DNA of 64,000 nt from positions 168,552 through 232,551 of the forward strand of contig NZ_KI911328.1 of NCBI RefSeq assembly GCF_000513955.1. Reading direction: 5' to 3'. The position numbers were made by a program, and so were the translations under genes. Below the pieces are notes generated by a model that saw only the letters and a program-made list of their open reading frames with translations, searched no databases and was not told where the DNA came from. The DNA is from Pseudoxanthomonas suwonensis J47 (GTDB taxonomy: Bacteria; Pseudomonadota; Gammaproteobacteria; Xanthomonadales; Xanthomonadaceae). Each line of letters opens with the position of its first letter. Within the stretch, counting starts at the first letter, position 1. Shown here one piece after another: positions 44,780 to 53,874 of this stretch.

Positions 44780-45849
44780 AGCACCCCCTTGGTCGACGGC
44801 AGCGCGTCGCCCTCGCGGCGGATGGCCTGGCGCAGCGCGCGCGCCAGCGCCTTGAAGCTGGCTTCGATCTTGTGGTGGTCGTTGTCGCCGGTGACGCTGA
44901 TGTGCAGGTTCAGGCCCGCGGCATCGCACAGCGAGCGGAAGAAATGCGGCACCAGTTCGGTCGGCATGTCGCCGACGCGCTCGCGGGCGAAGCTGCCCTG
45001 GTAGACCAGGTACGGGCGGCCGCTGAAGTCCAGGGCCGCGCTGGCCTGGGTCTCGTCCATCGGCAGGGTGAAGCCGTAGCGGCCGATGCCGCGCTTGTCG
45101 CCCAGCGCCTCGCGCAGGGCCTGGCCCAGGGCCAGGGCGGTGTCCTCGATGGTGTGGTGCTCGTCGATGTGCAGGTCGCCCTCGGCCTCGATCTCCAGGG
45201 CGAAGCCGCCGTGCTTGCCGATCTGCTCGAGCATGTGGTCGTAGAACGGCAGGCCGGTGTGGATCTTCGGCTCGGCGGCACGGTCCAGGTCGACGGCGAC
45301 GCGGATCTTCGTCTCCTTCGTATTGCGCTGGACCACCGCCTTGCGCGGCGCGTCGGCCAGCTCGTGGGCGATCCCCGCCCAGTCCCACTCGCCGCCGAAC
45401 TGCGGGGTCTTCAGCTGGAACGCGCGGATGCCCAGGTTGGCGGCGAACTCGTTGTCGGTCGGGCGGTCGCCGACCATGGCCGAGCGCTTCCAGTCGATCG
45501 AGCGGTCCTGGATATAGGGCAGCACGAGCCCGATCCCCGGCTTGCGCGTGGGCTTGTTCTCGTGCGGCCAGCTGGTGTCGATCAGCACGTCGCGGAAGCG
45601 GATGCCCTGGCTTTCGAACACCTGCATCATCAGGTCGTGCGGACCCTGGAAGCTTTCCTGCGGGTACTTCTCGGTGCCCAGGCCGTCCTGGTTGGAGACC
45701 ATCACGAACTGGTAGCCGGCGTCGCGCAGCTTCAGCAGCGCCGGGATCACGCCCTTGACGAAGCGCAGCTTCCCGTAGGCGTCGATCTGGAAGTCCTCGG
45801 GCTCCTCGATCAGGGTGCCGTCGCGGTCGATGAAGAGGATCGGGGTCAT
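44776..45849 (-). CDS. hisB: Bifunctional histidinol-phosphatase / imidazoleglycerol-phosphate dehydratase
   Basis: 357 residues. The N-terminal HAD phosphatase (about 1-165) has the nucleophile motif [14 protein letters not shown] and the [15 protein letters not shown] loop (here lacking the usual Cys/His zinc set). The C-terminal dehydratase (about 168-357) has the manganese-site motifs [39 protein letters not shown] and [15 protein letters not shown]. The fused form is typical of gammaproteobacteria and removes the need for a separate hisN. Confidence 0.97.
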   Translation of the reverse strand: MTPILFIDRDGTLIEEPEDFQIDAYGKLRFVKGVIPALLKLRDAGYQFVMVSNQDGLGTEKYPQESFQGPHDLMMQVFESQGIRFRDVLIDTSWPHENKPTRKPGIGLVLPYIQDRSIDWKRSAMVGDRPTDNEFAANLGIRAFQLKTPQFGGEWDWAGIAHELADAPRKAVVQRNTKETKIRVAVDLDRAAEPKIHTGLPFYDHMLEQIGKHGGFALEIEAEGDLHIDEHHTIEDTALALGQALREALGDKRGIGRYGFTLPMDETQASAALDFSGRPYLVYQGSFARERVGDMPTELVPHFFRSLCDAAGLNLHISVTGDNDHHKIEASFKALARALRQAIRREGDALPSTKGVL

Positions 45850-46952
45850 GCTGCTGCTTCCTGGACCGCCAGCGTTGCCAGCACGCGGTCGTTCTGTTCG
45901 GGACTGCCGATGGTGATGCGCAGGGCGTCGCCCAGCTGCGGCGCGGCGCGCTGGTCGCGCACGACCACGCCGGCGGCGAGCAGGCCGTCGAACGCGGCCT
46001 GGGCGTCGTCGAAGCGCACCAGCAGGTAGTTGCCGGAGGACGGGTAGACCCGGCGCACGCCAGGCATGTCGGCCAGCGCCGTGGCCAGCCGTGCTCGCTC
46101 GCTGCGCACCGTCGCCACGCGCTCGGCGGTGCGCGCCAGGGCTTCGTCGGACAGGCCGGCGATGGCCAGGTCGGCGCACGGCGTCGGCACCGGATACGGC
46201 GCCTGGCAGGCGCGCAGCACGCGGATCAGGGCTGGATCGGCGATGAGCGTGCCGATCCGCGCCGCGGCCAGGGCGTGCGCCTTGGACAGCGTCCGCAGCA
46301 CGGCGATGTTGCGGTGTTCGCCCATCAGGCTGGTCGCCGATGGCTGGTCCGAGAACTCGCCATAGGCCTCGTCGACCACGACCAGCGCGCGGCCGGCCAG
46401 GCGCTGCGCCAGCGCGGCGATGCCGGCCAGCGGCACGTCGGTGCCGGTGGGATTGGACGGGCTGCACAGGAACACCAGTCTGGCATTGCCCTGCTCCGCC
46501 GCCAGCGTCACCGCTTCGAGGTCCACGCCGAAACCGGCCGGACCATCGACCAGCGGCACCTCGCGCAGCGGCGCATCCTGCAGCCGTGCGCTGACCGCGT
46601 ACATGCCGAACACCGGCGGCGTGGTCACGATCGCGTCGCGCTTCGGCACGCACAGCGCGCGCACCAGCAGGTCGATGGCCTCGTCGCTGCCACGGCCGAC
46701 CAGCAGCTGCTCCTCGCGGACCCCGTACAGGCGCGCCAGCGCCTCGCGCAGCGCCGGCGGCTGCGGCTCCGGATAGCGGCGGCAGCGGCTGTCGGCGTCG
46801 GCCGGGTTCGCCCACGGACTCTCGTTGGCGTTGAGCCAGATCTCGCCGCTGAGCGGGTGGCTGCGCGCGGAGCTGTAGCCGCCGAAACCGCGCAGGTCCT
46901 CGCGGACCAGGCGCAGCAGCGCGTCGTCTTTGTTCGTGGCCGGACCGCTCAT
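45846..46952 (-). CDS. hisC: Histidinol-phosphate aminotransferase
   Basis: 368 residues, fold-type I PLP aminotransferase. N-terminal [26 protein letters not shown] and [15 protein letters not shown] are typical. The PLP lysine is in [19 protein letters not shown] (about residue 222), and the C-terminal Arg in [17 protein letters not shown] binds the phosphate side. It transfers the amino group from glutamate. Overlaps both neighbours by 4 bp. Confidence 0.96.
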   Translation of the reverse strand: MSGPATNKDDALLRLVREDLRGFGGYSSARSHPLSGEIWLNANESPWANPADADSRCRRYPEPQPPALREALARLYGVREEQLLVGRGSDEAIDLLVRALCVPKRDAIVTTPPVFGMYAVSARLQDAPLREVPLVDGPAGFGVDLEAVTLAAEQGNARLVFLCSPSNPTGTDVPLAGIAALAQRLAGRALVVVDEAYGEFSDQPSATSLMGEHRNIAVLRTLSKAHALAAARIGTLIADPALIRVLRACQAPYPVPTPCADLAIAGLSDEALARTAERVATVRSERARLATALADMPGVRRVYPSSGNYLLVRFDDAQAAFDGLLAAGVVVRDQRAAPQLGDALRITIGSPEQNDRVLATLAVQEAAA

Positions 46953-48283
46953 GCGCCGGCCGCCTCCAGTCGCAGTGCGACTGCGTTGGCATGCGCATCG
47001 AGCTGTTCGGCGCGGGCCATGGTCACCGCGCAATCGCCGATGGCGAGGATGCCCTCGCGGCTGGCCGCCTGCACGCTGACGAAGTTCTGGAAGCTGGCCA
47101 CGCTCACCCCGCTCCAGGCGCGCGCGGCGCCGTTGGTGGGCAGGACGTGGTTGGTCCCGCTGCAGTAGTCGCCCAGCGCCTCCGGGGTCCAGTCGCCGAG
47201 GAACACCGAGCCGGCGGCCTCGACCCGGTCCAGCCACTGGCGCGGCTCGCGCAGCGCCAGGATCAGGTGCTCGGGCGCGTATTCGTTGCTGATCGCGAAG
47301 GCTTCCTCGATCGAGCCCGTCTGGATGAGGCGCGAGGACGCCAGCGCGCGACTGGCGATGGAAGCGCGCGGCAGTGCGGCCAGCTGCACCGCGAGCTCGG
47401 CCTCGACGCGGTCGATCAGGCCGGCGCTGTCGGACAGCAGCAGCACCTGCGAATCGGGGCCGTGCTCGGCCTGCGACAGCAGGTCGGCGGCGACGAAGGC
47501 CGGATCGGCGCCGTCGTCGGCGATCACCAGCACCTCGGAGGGACCGGCCGGCATGTCGATGGCCGCGGCGCCGGACTGCGCGACCTGGCGCTTGGCCTCG
47601 TCGACGTAGCTGTTGCCCGGTCCGAAGATCTTGTCGACCTTGGGCACGCTGGCGGTGCCAAAGGCCAGCGCGGCGATCGCCTGGGCGCCACCGAGCTTGA
47701 ACACGCGGCCGACGCCGGCCAGGCGCGCGGCCACCAGCACGGCCGGATCCGCGCTGCCATCGGCGCGCGGCGGCGTGCACAGCACCACCTGGCGGCAGCC
47801 GGCCAGCGCGGCCGGCACGCACAGCATCAGCGCGGTCGACGGCAGCGGCGCGCTGCCGGCCGGCACGTACAGGCCCACGCGCGGCACCGGACGGATGATG
47901 CGCTCGCAGAGCACGCCCGGCGCGGTCTCGACGCTGTAAGCCTTGCCCATGCCGGCGCGATGGAAGGCCTCGATGCGCGAAGCGGCCTCGGCCATGGCCT
48001 GGCGCAACTCCGGCGCCACCGCGGCTTCGGCGGCGGCGAATTCCCCGGCGCTGACCTCGAAGCGTTCGAGGTCGACCTTGTCGAAGCGCGCGGTCAGTTC
48101 GCGCAGCGCCTCGTCGCCGCGCGTGCGCACGGCGTCGAGCACGGCGACCACGGCCTGGCGGGTGGCGTCGGCCACGACCTGCACCGGTCGGGTCAGCGCG
48201 CGGCGGCGCGCGTCCGCATCCAGCGCAGCCCATTGCAGGCGGTTCCAGGCCGGCTGCACTGCATTGCTCTGCACGGCGCTCAT
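46949..48283 (-). CDS. hisD: Histidinol dehydrogenase
   Basis: 444 residues, zinc-dependent NAD enzyme performing the last two oxidations to histidine. The signature [37 protein letters not shown] (about 240-276, shown here in pieces as [13 protein letters not shown] and QAEHGPDS) and the C-terminal [15 protein letters not shown] are intact, giving the Zn-binding His and the catalytic Glu/His pair. Starts at 48283, overlapping hisG by 4 bp. Confidence 0.97.
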   Translation of the reverse strand: MSAVQSNAVQPAWNRLQWAALDADARRRALTRPVQVVADATRQAVVAVLDAVRTRGDEALRELTARFDKVDLERFEVSAGEFAAAEAAVAPELRQAMAEAASRIEAFHRAGMGKAYSVETAPGVLCERIIRPVPRVGLYVPAGSAPLPSTALMLCVPAALAGCRQVVLCTPPRADGSADPAVLVAARLAGVGRVFKLGGAQAIAALAFGTASVPKVDKIFGPGNSYVDEAKRQVAQSGAAAIDMPAGPSEVLVIADDGADPAFVAADLLSQAEHGPDSQVLLLSDSAGLIDRVEAELAVQLAALPRASIASRALASSRLIQTGSIEEAFAISNEYAPEHLILALREPRQWLDRVEAAGSVFLGDWTPEALGDYCSGTNHVLPTNGAARAWSGVSVASFQNFVSVQAASREGILAIGDCAVTMARAEQLDAHANAVALRLEAAGA

Positions 48284-49191
48284 GCCAGTGACCTCTCCAC
48301 GCCCAGGACCATCAGCTGGCGCGCACCGGCGCGCTCCAGCTCTTCCAGCCGCTGCCAGCTCACCGCGCCCTCGCACATGGCCTGCAGGGCCAGCCCGCCG
48401 TTCGACGAGGGCAGCTGGACCAGCGGGCCGGCGTCGGCCAGCAGGCGCTCCAGTGCCGGCAGCGCCTCGCGGTCGGCGTTGAACATCAGCAGTTTGCGCT
48501 CGCGCACCTGAAGCACGCCGTCCATGCGTCGCAGCAGCATCTGCGCCAGGTCGGCGCGGGCGTCGTCGAAGCTGCCAGCCGGACCGGCCAGCACCGCCTC
48601 GCTCTCGAGCAGGGTCTCGACCGGCTTGAGCTGGTTGGCCTTGAGGGTGGCGCCGCTGGAGACCAGGTCGCAGATCAGGTCGGCGGTGCCCAGGCGCGGG
48701 GCGATCTCCACCGAGCCGGACAGCTCCACCACCTGCGCGTCGATGCCGCGCTCCTCCAGCCACTGCGCCAGGATCGCCGGGTAGCTGGTGGCGATGCGGG
48801 TGCCCTGCAGCTGCCCGGCACCGGTCCATTCCCACTCGTCCGGCACCGCCAGCATCAGCCGGCACTGGCCGAAGCCGAGGCCGCGCAGCGCGCGGTAGGC
48901 CGGGGCCAGGCCGATGCGCGCGCGGGCGCCGGCCTGTTCGTCCAGTTCGTTGCGGCCGACGATGCCCAGGTCGCAGACGCCGTCGGCGATCAGCCCGGGG
49001 ATGTCGTCGTCGCGGACCAGCAGCAGGTCCACCGGCAGCGATTCGCCGTAGCAGAACAGCCTGTCGCGGCTCTCGCGCCAGCTCAGGCCGCAGGAAGCCA
49101 GCAGGGCTCGGGCCGGCTCGGCCAGGCGGCCGCTCTTCTGGATGGCGATCCGCAGGCGGTCGCGGGTGGCCGATCCAAGGGGGGGAGTCAT
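48280..49191 (-). CDS. hisG: ATP phosphoribosyltransferase (long form)
   Basis: 303 residues, the long, self-sufficient HisG with a C-terminal ACT-like regulatory domain, so no hisZ is needed. The core has [34 protein letters not shown] and the PRPP loop [20 protein letters not shown]. The C-terminal domain (about 225-303) has [14 protein letters not shown] and [13 protein letters not shown]. It is the first and feedback-controlled step of the pathway. Its ATG overlaps the stop of the upstream repressor gene. Confidence 0.97.
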   Translation of the reverse strand: MTPPLGSATRDRLRIAIQKSGRLAEPARALLASCGLSWRESRDRLFCYGESLPVDLLLVRDDDIPGLIADGVCDLGIVGRNELDEQAGARARIGLAPAYRALRGLGFGQCRLMLAVPDEWEWTGAGQLQGTRIATSYPAILAQWLEERGIDAQVVELSGSVEIAPRLGTADLICDLVSSGATLKANQLKPVETLLESEAVLAGPAGSFDDARADLAQMLLRRMDGVLQVRERKLLMFNADREALPALERLLADAGPLVQLPSSNGGLALQAMCEGAVSWQRLEELERAGARQLMVLGVERSLA

Positions 49192-49517
49192 CGTGTGGTT
49201 TCCGCGCTGGAGGTGGCGCTCCGGCCCAGGGCCAGTGCATAGCCGCCGGCACCGCGCTCCAGCGTGCGCGCGACCCGGCCGATGGTGGTGACGCTGACCC
49301 CGGTCAGCTCGTAGATCTCGCGATACGGCACGCCCTTGAGCAGCAGCGGCACCACCCCCCAGCGGTCGACCATCGCCTCCAGCTCGGCCGGCGTGCACAG
49401 GTCGCGCAGGAAAGCCGCGACCTCCTCGCCGGTCTGCAGCGAGGCGATGGCATCGGCCAGCACCTGCAGCGACTGGTCGGAGGGGCGGGCGGAAGCGGGG
49501 GTGGGACGGGGCTTCAT
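49188..49517 (-). CDS. TrpR-fold repressor of the his operon (YerC/YecD family, HisR-type)
   Basis: 109 residues. The family is all-helical with a TrpR-like helix-turn-helix: [47 protein letters not shown] (about 40-87) aligns with the repressor core, with the recognition helix at [14 protein letters not shown]. It heads the his operon and overlaps hisG by 4 bp. Regulators of this family at this position are inferred to repress histidine synthesis with histidine as co-repressor; the ligand is inference. The gene has its own sigma-70 promoter whose -10 is overlapped by an 18-bp palindrome resembling a trp operator. C-terminal residues beyond 90 are Ala/Ser-rich. Confidence 0.85.
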   Translation of the reverse strand: MKPRPTPASARPSDQSLQVLADAIASLQTGEEVAAFLRDLCTPAELEAMVDRWGVVPLLLKGVPYREIYELTGVSVTTIGRVARTLERGAGGYALALGRSATSSAETTR

Positions 49518-49528
49518 GACGTATCAAC

Positions 49529-49546
49529 GTATTAGCGTGCTAATAC
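49529..49546. promoter_or_regulatory. 18-bp palindromic operator of the his operon
   Basis: GTATTAGCGTGCTAATAC is a perfect 8-bp inverted repeat with a 2-bp centre. It matches the E. coli trp operator GTACTAGTTAACTAGTAC at 12 of 18 positions, including most of both outer half-sites. It overlaps the last bases of the -10 element and ends 12 bp before the repressor start codon. Confidence 0.8.
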
Positions 49547-49573
49547 ATTACGCCGCAATGCAGCATCGGTCAA
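49545..49573 (-). promoter_or_regulatory. Sigma-70 promoter of the his operon
   Basis: On the minus strand, TTGACC (49573-49568), a 17-bp spacer and TAATGT (49550-49545) form a good promoter. The start of transcription would fall inside the operator palindrome. No leader peptide with a histidine run or attenuator hairpins occurs between it and the repressor gene. Confidence 0.75.
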
Positions 49574-50127
49574 TCACGGATGGCCGGGCGGGACCGGAGC
49601 GTTCAGCCTCGAGACACGCCACTAGGCCCTGCCCGCCCACCCGGCCGCCAGCGGCCAGGCCATGCCCCAGACCCTTCGCCCGCCGACACCATTCCATCGC
49701 ATACGCAGGCTCCCTCCGGCTCTGGGCACGAAGCAGCGGTTGGCCGGCTTCGACAACATGCCCCAGTCGTATCACATCAACCTGACCGTCGATGCCCCGA
49801 GGCCGGCCGGCGGTTGCCCTGACGGCACCTAGTGGTGGTCGGCGGGCACTGCGTCGGCGGCCTGTCGGCAACCGCACCCCGGTTGTGGTGCTGACAGGGA
49901 CGCCCGTTGCCGGCGCACTGGGAACAGGACCAGGGTGCGGGCTCATGGAGGCCGCAGAGGAAACCGGCCCTCTCCCCTGGCCCCTCTCCCGGGGGGAGAG
50001 GGGTTCCAAGGGTGTTTCACTGGCTCTTCACGGGCGGACTCACCAAGTTGGCGGCCAGGCCGATGCGGTGCAGGGTTGCCCGCGGACGCCTACACTGCCG
50101 GAAGGGGGGACGGGTTCCGGGGGGCGG
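49574..50127. other. Non-coding spacer between the his promoter and the GGDEF gene
   Basis: About 550 bp without a recognisable gene in any frame. Open frames here have skewed composition. The only clear structure is a ctctccc/gggagag palindromic repeat at about 49970-50006, related to the elements at 9001, 56499 and 56569. TACACT at about 50091-50096 could be a -10 for the GGDEF gene (start 50128). Confidence 0.6.
49970..50006 (+). repeat. Dispersed palindromic repeat (cctctccc/gggagagg type)
   Basis: Contains tctcccctggcccctctccc followed by ggggggagagggg. Its close reverse complement is at 56499-56545. No gene overlaps it. Confidence 0.6.
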
Positions 50128-51954
50128 ATGGCGCAACGGAAACACGGCAGGCTCTGGTGCTGGCTGGGCGCGCTGCTGGGACTTGTCCTGGCCGCGCCGG
50201 CGCTGGCGCAGGCGCTGCTCGACCGCAACCAGGGCCAGCTCGCGCTGGCCCCGCACACCCGTTACCTGCACGACGACACCGGCACGATGGACGTCGCCGA
50301 TGCCTGGCGCGAGGTGGACCAGGGCCACTTCGAGGCCCTGCCCGCCACCGGCGCGGCGTTCGGCTTCCAGCACGGCGCGTTCTGGTTCCACATCCCCCTG
50401 GGCAACCAGGACACGCGCCAGCGGCAGTGGCTGCTGGTGCAGGAATACCCGCTCAGCGACCGCCTCGACCTGTGGGTGCGCCACGCCGACGGCCGCATCG
50501 AACACGATGCCGGCGGCGACCACCTGCCGTTCGACGCGCGCGCCGTGCGCTACCGCTACCCGAACTTCATGCTCGAGCTGCCGCCGGGCGAGCGCGCCGA
50601 CTTGCTGCTGCGGGTGCAGAGCCAGAGCTCGATGCAAGTGCCGCTGACCCTGTACACGCCGGCGGCGTTCATCGAGCTGTCGCGCGACGCGCAGTTCGCC
50701 ATCGGCATCTACTACGGCATCCTGGTAGCGCTGTTCTTCTACAACCTGGTGCTGTGGCTGGCGCTGCGCGACGCCAGCTACTTCTGGTACCTGTTCCACA
50801 TCGGCGCCTTCGGCCTGGTGCTGCTGACCCTCAATGGCCTGGGCTTCGAATACCTGTGGCCGGGCTCGCCGTGGCTGGCCGACCTGGCGGTGCCGCTGTC
50901 GATCTGCCTGGCGCAGGTGGGCATGCAGCAGTTCGCGCGGGTGTTCCTGCGCCTGCGCACCGCCTGGCCGGTCGGCGACCGCGTCACCCTCGCGTGCATC
51001 GCCTACTTCATGGCCCTGGGCGTGGCCTCGGTCTGGCTGCCCTACCGGATCGCCACGCCGCTGGCGTCGGCGTCGGTGTTCCTGAGCATCGGCTGGATCC
51101 TCACCGTCACCCTGGTGGCGATGCGCCGCGGCGACCGCTCGGCGCGGCTGTTCCTGCTGGCCTGGGCCACCTTCCTGCTGGGCACGGCGATGTTCACCCT
51201 GCTGGCCTTCGGCCTGCTCCCGAAATCGTTCCTCAGCGGGTACGGCGTGCAGATCGGCTCGGCGCTGGAAATGCTGCTGCTGTCGGTGGCGCTGAGCTAC
51301 CGCTACGCCTCGCTGCGCAACGAGAACGAGCGCATCGTGCGCCGCGCGAAACTCCAGCTGGAATCGCAGGTACTGGAACGCACCGGCGAGCTGCGCAACG
51401 CCTTGGTGCAGCTGGAGACCGCGCACGCGCGCCTGCGCGAGGCCAGCCGCCACGATCCGCTCACCGGCCTGTACAACCGCGGCTGGTTCCGCGAACGCTT
51501 CGAATCGCTGCTGGAGGCGGCGCGCCTGCAGGAGCAGCCGCTGTCGCTGCTGATGGTCGACCTGGACCACTTCAAGGCGATCAACGACCGCCATGGCCAC
51601 CTGGTCGGCGACGACTGCCTGCGCCGCTGCGCGCGGATCGTCGAGGCGGTGCTGCGACCGCACCACGCGCTGGTGGCGCGCTACGGCGGCGAGGAGTTCA
51701 TCGCCGCCCTGCCCGGCATGGACGTGCACCGCGCCCGCGAGCTGGCCGAGGAAATCTGCAAGCGCCTGCGCGCCGGTCCGATCCGCACGCGCGGGCCGGA
51801 AGTGTCGGTTACCGCCAGCATCGGCGTGCACGTGGTCGACACCGCCGACCCCAGTCCCGGCATCGCCAGCGACCTGGCCCTGCAGGTGGTAGACACGGCG
51901 CTGTACGCGGCCAAGTCAGGCGGCCGCGACCAGGTCCACGTCGCCGGCGGCTAG
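50128..51954 (+). CDS. Membrane diguanylate cyclase with 7TMR-DISM sensor
   Basis: 608 residues. Signal peptide (about 1-27, ending ALAQA) and a periplasmic 7TMR-DISMED2 beta domain (about 40-185) precede seven hydrophobic segments (about 190-395). A short coiled coil follows (NENERIVRRAKLQLESQVLERTGEL, about 408-450). The C-terminal GGDEF domain has RYGGEEFIAALPG (about 515). The GGEEF active site is intact, but no RxxD inhibitory site precedes it. It should make c-di-GMP in response to a periplasmic carbohydrate-like or other ligand. Its stop overlaps the stop of the convergent ammonia-lyase gene in a shared CTAG (51951-51954). Confidence 0.9.
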   Translation: MAQRKHGRLWCWLGALLGLVLAAPALAQALLDRNQGQLALAPHTRYLHDDTGTMDVADAWREVDQGHFEALPATGAAFGFQHGAFWFHIPLGNQDTRQRQWLLVQEYPLSDRLDLWVRHADGRIEHDAGGDHLPFDARAVRYRYPNFMLELPPGERADLLLRVQSQSSMQVPLTLYTPAAFIELSRDAQFAIGIYYGILVALFFYNLVLWLALRDASYFWYLFHIGAFGLVLLTLNGLGFEYLWPGSPWLADLAVPLSICLAQVGMQQFARVFLRLRTAWPVGDRVTLACIAYFMALGVASVWLPYRIATPLASASVFLSIGWILTVTLVAMRRGDRSARLFLLAWATFLLGTAMFTLLAFGLLPKSFLSGYGVQIGSALEMLLLSVALSYRYASLRNENERIVRRAKLQLESQVLERTGELRNALVQLETAHARLREASRHDPLTGLYNRGWFRERFESLLEAARLQEQPLSLLMVDLDHFKAINDRHGHLVGDDCLRRCARIVEAVLRPHHALVARYGGEEFIAALPGMDVHRARELAEEICKRLRAGPIRTRGPEVSVTASIGVHVVDTADPSPGIASDLALQVVDTALYAAKSGGRDQVHVAGG

Positions 51955-53843
51955 GTCCGCGGCAGCGCTTCCAGCAGGGCGCCGGACGCGACCAGCCGGA
52001 CCATCGCCGCGACCTCGCCGTCGAGCGCGCGGTCGCGCTCGAGGAAGGCCACTTCCTGGCGGATGCGCGCATGCGCGGCGGCCACCGCCACACCCGGGTG
52101 GAAGGCATCGGCCTGGGCCAGCTGCTCGCGCAGGGCCTCGACCTCCTGCAGGAATCGGCCACGCGAAGGCGCATCGGCGGATGGACCGCCCTGGACCTTG
52201 TCCGCCAGCGCACCGGCATCGGCGCGACGGGCCAGGGCACGCGCGGCATTGATCATGTCGCGGCGCAGGTCCAGCGCCTGGGCGGCGGTGTACAGCTCCA
52301 GCGCCAGCACCTTGCCCAGGTCCTCGACCATGGCCAGCACGTGGCGTGCCTCGTTCGCGCCCATCGACACGTGGTCCTCGGCGTTGGCGCTGGTCGGCAC
52401 CGAGAACACCGAGGCCGGATGCGCGCGGCTGGCCAGGTCGTTGACGATGGCCGCGGCGGTGTACTGCACGATCATGTGGCCCGACTCGGTGCCGTCCTCG
52501 TTGCCGATCAGGAACGCCGGCAGGCCGTCGTTGGTGGCCGGGTCGACCAGCTTGTTGAGCCGGCGCTCGGAGATCGAGGCCAGGGTCGGGATCGCCGCCT
52601 TGAGGTAGCTCAGCGCCAGCGCCAGCGGCATGCCGTGGAAGTGGCCGGCGGAGATCACCTGCTCCTCGACGTAGGCCGCGTCGGTCTTGTCGGGGAACAC
52701 CAGCGGGTTGTCGGTGACCGCGTTGAGCTCGATCTCGAGCACGCGCGCGGCCTGCGCGGCGGCGTCGCGCACCGCGCCGTGCACCTGCGGGATGCAGCGC
52801 AGCGAATAGCTGTCCTGCGGCTGGTGCTTCTTGCCGCCGCGGAACGGCAGGAAGCGCTGGTAGAACTTCTCGCGGCCATGGCGCTGGTCGGCCGGGACCC
52901 AGTCCCAGCCGATGTCGAAGTGCAGCTCGCGCGATTCGTCAGTGTCCCAGCTCGACGGCAGCCACGGCCGGAACTTCGGCACCAGGTGGTACGGGATGTC
53001 GGCCAGGGTCGAACCGGACAGCAGGCGGCGCAGGTTGGCCGCCACCTGCACCTGGCCCGGATGCGGGCGCAGCGCGTGCACTTCTTCGGCGAAGGCGCCG
53101 AGGCGGCCGGCGAAGGCGTCGATGGTCATCGCCGCGGCCAGGTCGGCGGTGTCGAGCATCAGCTCCAGGCGGTGCAGCGCCAGCACGCCCATCGCCAGCA
53201 TCTGCGCGGTGCCGTTGTTCAGCGCCAGGCCTTCCTTGTACGACAGCGACACCGGCTGCAGGCCGGCGCGGCGCAGCGCCTCGGCGCCGGGCAGGCGCTC
53301 GCCTTCGAAGAAGGCCTCGCCGCCGCCGAGCAGGACGATGGCCAGGTGCGACAGCGGCGCCAGGTCGCCGGAGGCGCCGACCGAGCCCAGCTGCGGCACC
53401 ACCGGCACGATCCCGGCGTTGAGCATCGCCGCCATCGCCTCGAGGGTCTGCACGCGGATGCCGGAGTGGCCCTTGAGCAGGGTGTTGATGCGGATGCACA
53501 GCATCGCCCGGACCACGTCGGCAGCCATCGGCTCGCCCACGCACACGGCGTGGGTGACGATCAGGTTGTGCTGCAGTTCCTCGTGCAGCGAGCGGCCCGA
53601 AGGCTTCGCGCCGGGCAGCTCGTCGCGCAGCGGATGCGCGCCCAGCAGCTTGTCGGCGTTGGAACCGAAGCCGGTGGAGACGCCGTAGATCGGCTCTTCG
53701 CGGCGGACCTGTTCGGCGAGGAAGTCGGCGGCGCGGCGCACCGCTTCGAGGGCGCGCGGGTCGAGCTCGACCTTCGCGCCGCGGGCGACCGCGACCAGGC
53801 GGTCGCGGGTCAGGCTTTGACCGTCGAGACGGATGCTCTGCAT
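51951..53843 (-). CDS. HAL/PAL/TAL-family aromatic amino-acid ammonia-lyase, His-type, unusually long
   Basis: 630 residues versus about 510 for classical HutH. The self-forming MIO cofactor triad is Ala157-Ser158-Gly159 in VGASGDLAPL. The selectivity pair reads Thr97-His98 (LQHNLIVTHAVCVG), closest to the Ser-His of histidine ammonia-lyases and unlike Phe-Leu (PAL) or His-Leu (TAL). Extra length comes from an insertion of about 55 residues before QDSYSLRC (PYHLVPKFRPWLPSSW and following), a longer N-terminal loop and a C-terminal extension. It would give urocanate from histidine, but no hutU, hutI or hutG is nearby. It is 31 bp from hisS in the same direction. Confidence 0.8.
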   Translation of the reverse strand: MQSIRLDGQSLTRDRLVAVARGAKVELDPRALEAVRRAADFLAEQVRREEPIYGVSTGFGSNADKLLGAHPLRDELPGAKPSGRSLHEELQHNLIVTHAVCVGEPMAADVVRAMLCIRINTLLKGHSGIRVQTLEAMAAMLNAGIVPVVPQLGSVGASGDLAPLSHLAIVLLGGGEAFFEGERLPGAEALRRAGLQPVSLSYKEGLALNNGTAQMLAMGVLALHRLELMLDTADLAAAMTIDAFAGRLGAFAEEVHALRPHPGQVQVAANLRRLLSGSTLADIPYHLVPKFRPWLPSSWDTDESRELHFDIGWDWVPADQRHGREKFYQRFLPFRGGKKHQPQDSYSLRCIPQVHGAVRDAAAQAARVLEIELNAVTDNPLVFPDKTDAAYVEEQVISAGHFHGMPLALALSYLKAAIPTLASISERRLNKLVDPATNDGLPAFLIGNEDGTESGHMIVQYTAAAIVNDLASRAHPASVFSVPTSANAEDHVSMGANEARHVLAMVEDLGKVLALELYTAAQALDLRRDMINAARALARRADAGALADKVQGGPSADAPSRGRFLQEVEALREQLAQADAFHPGVAVAAAHARIRQEVAFLERDRALDGEVAAMVRLVASGALLEALPRT

Positions 53844-53874
53844 GCAGTGGTTCCGTGGTGCGGGTGCGGCAGGC

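Noticed and set aside
43431-49527. Histidine attenuator (leader peptide with His codons) in front of the his operon
   Set aside because: The short region between promoter and first gene holds the operator and no leader frame or terminator/antiterminator pair.
49548-50009. 153-codon minus-strand frame in the spacer before the GGDEF gene
   Set aside because: It runs through a dispersed palindromic repeat, has skewed composition and no family resemblance. I treat the spacer as non-coding.
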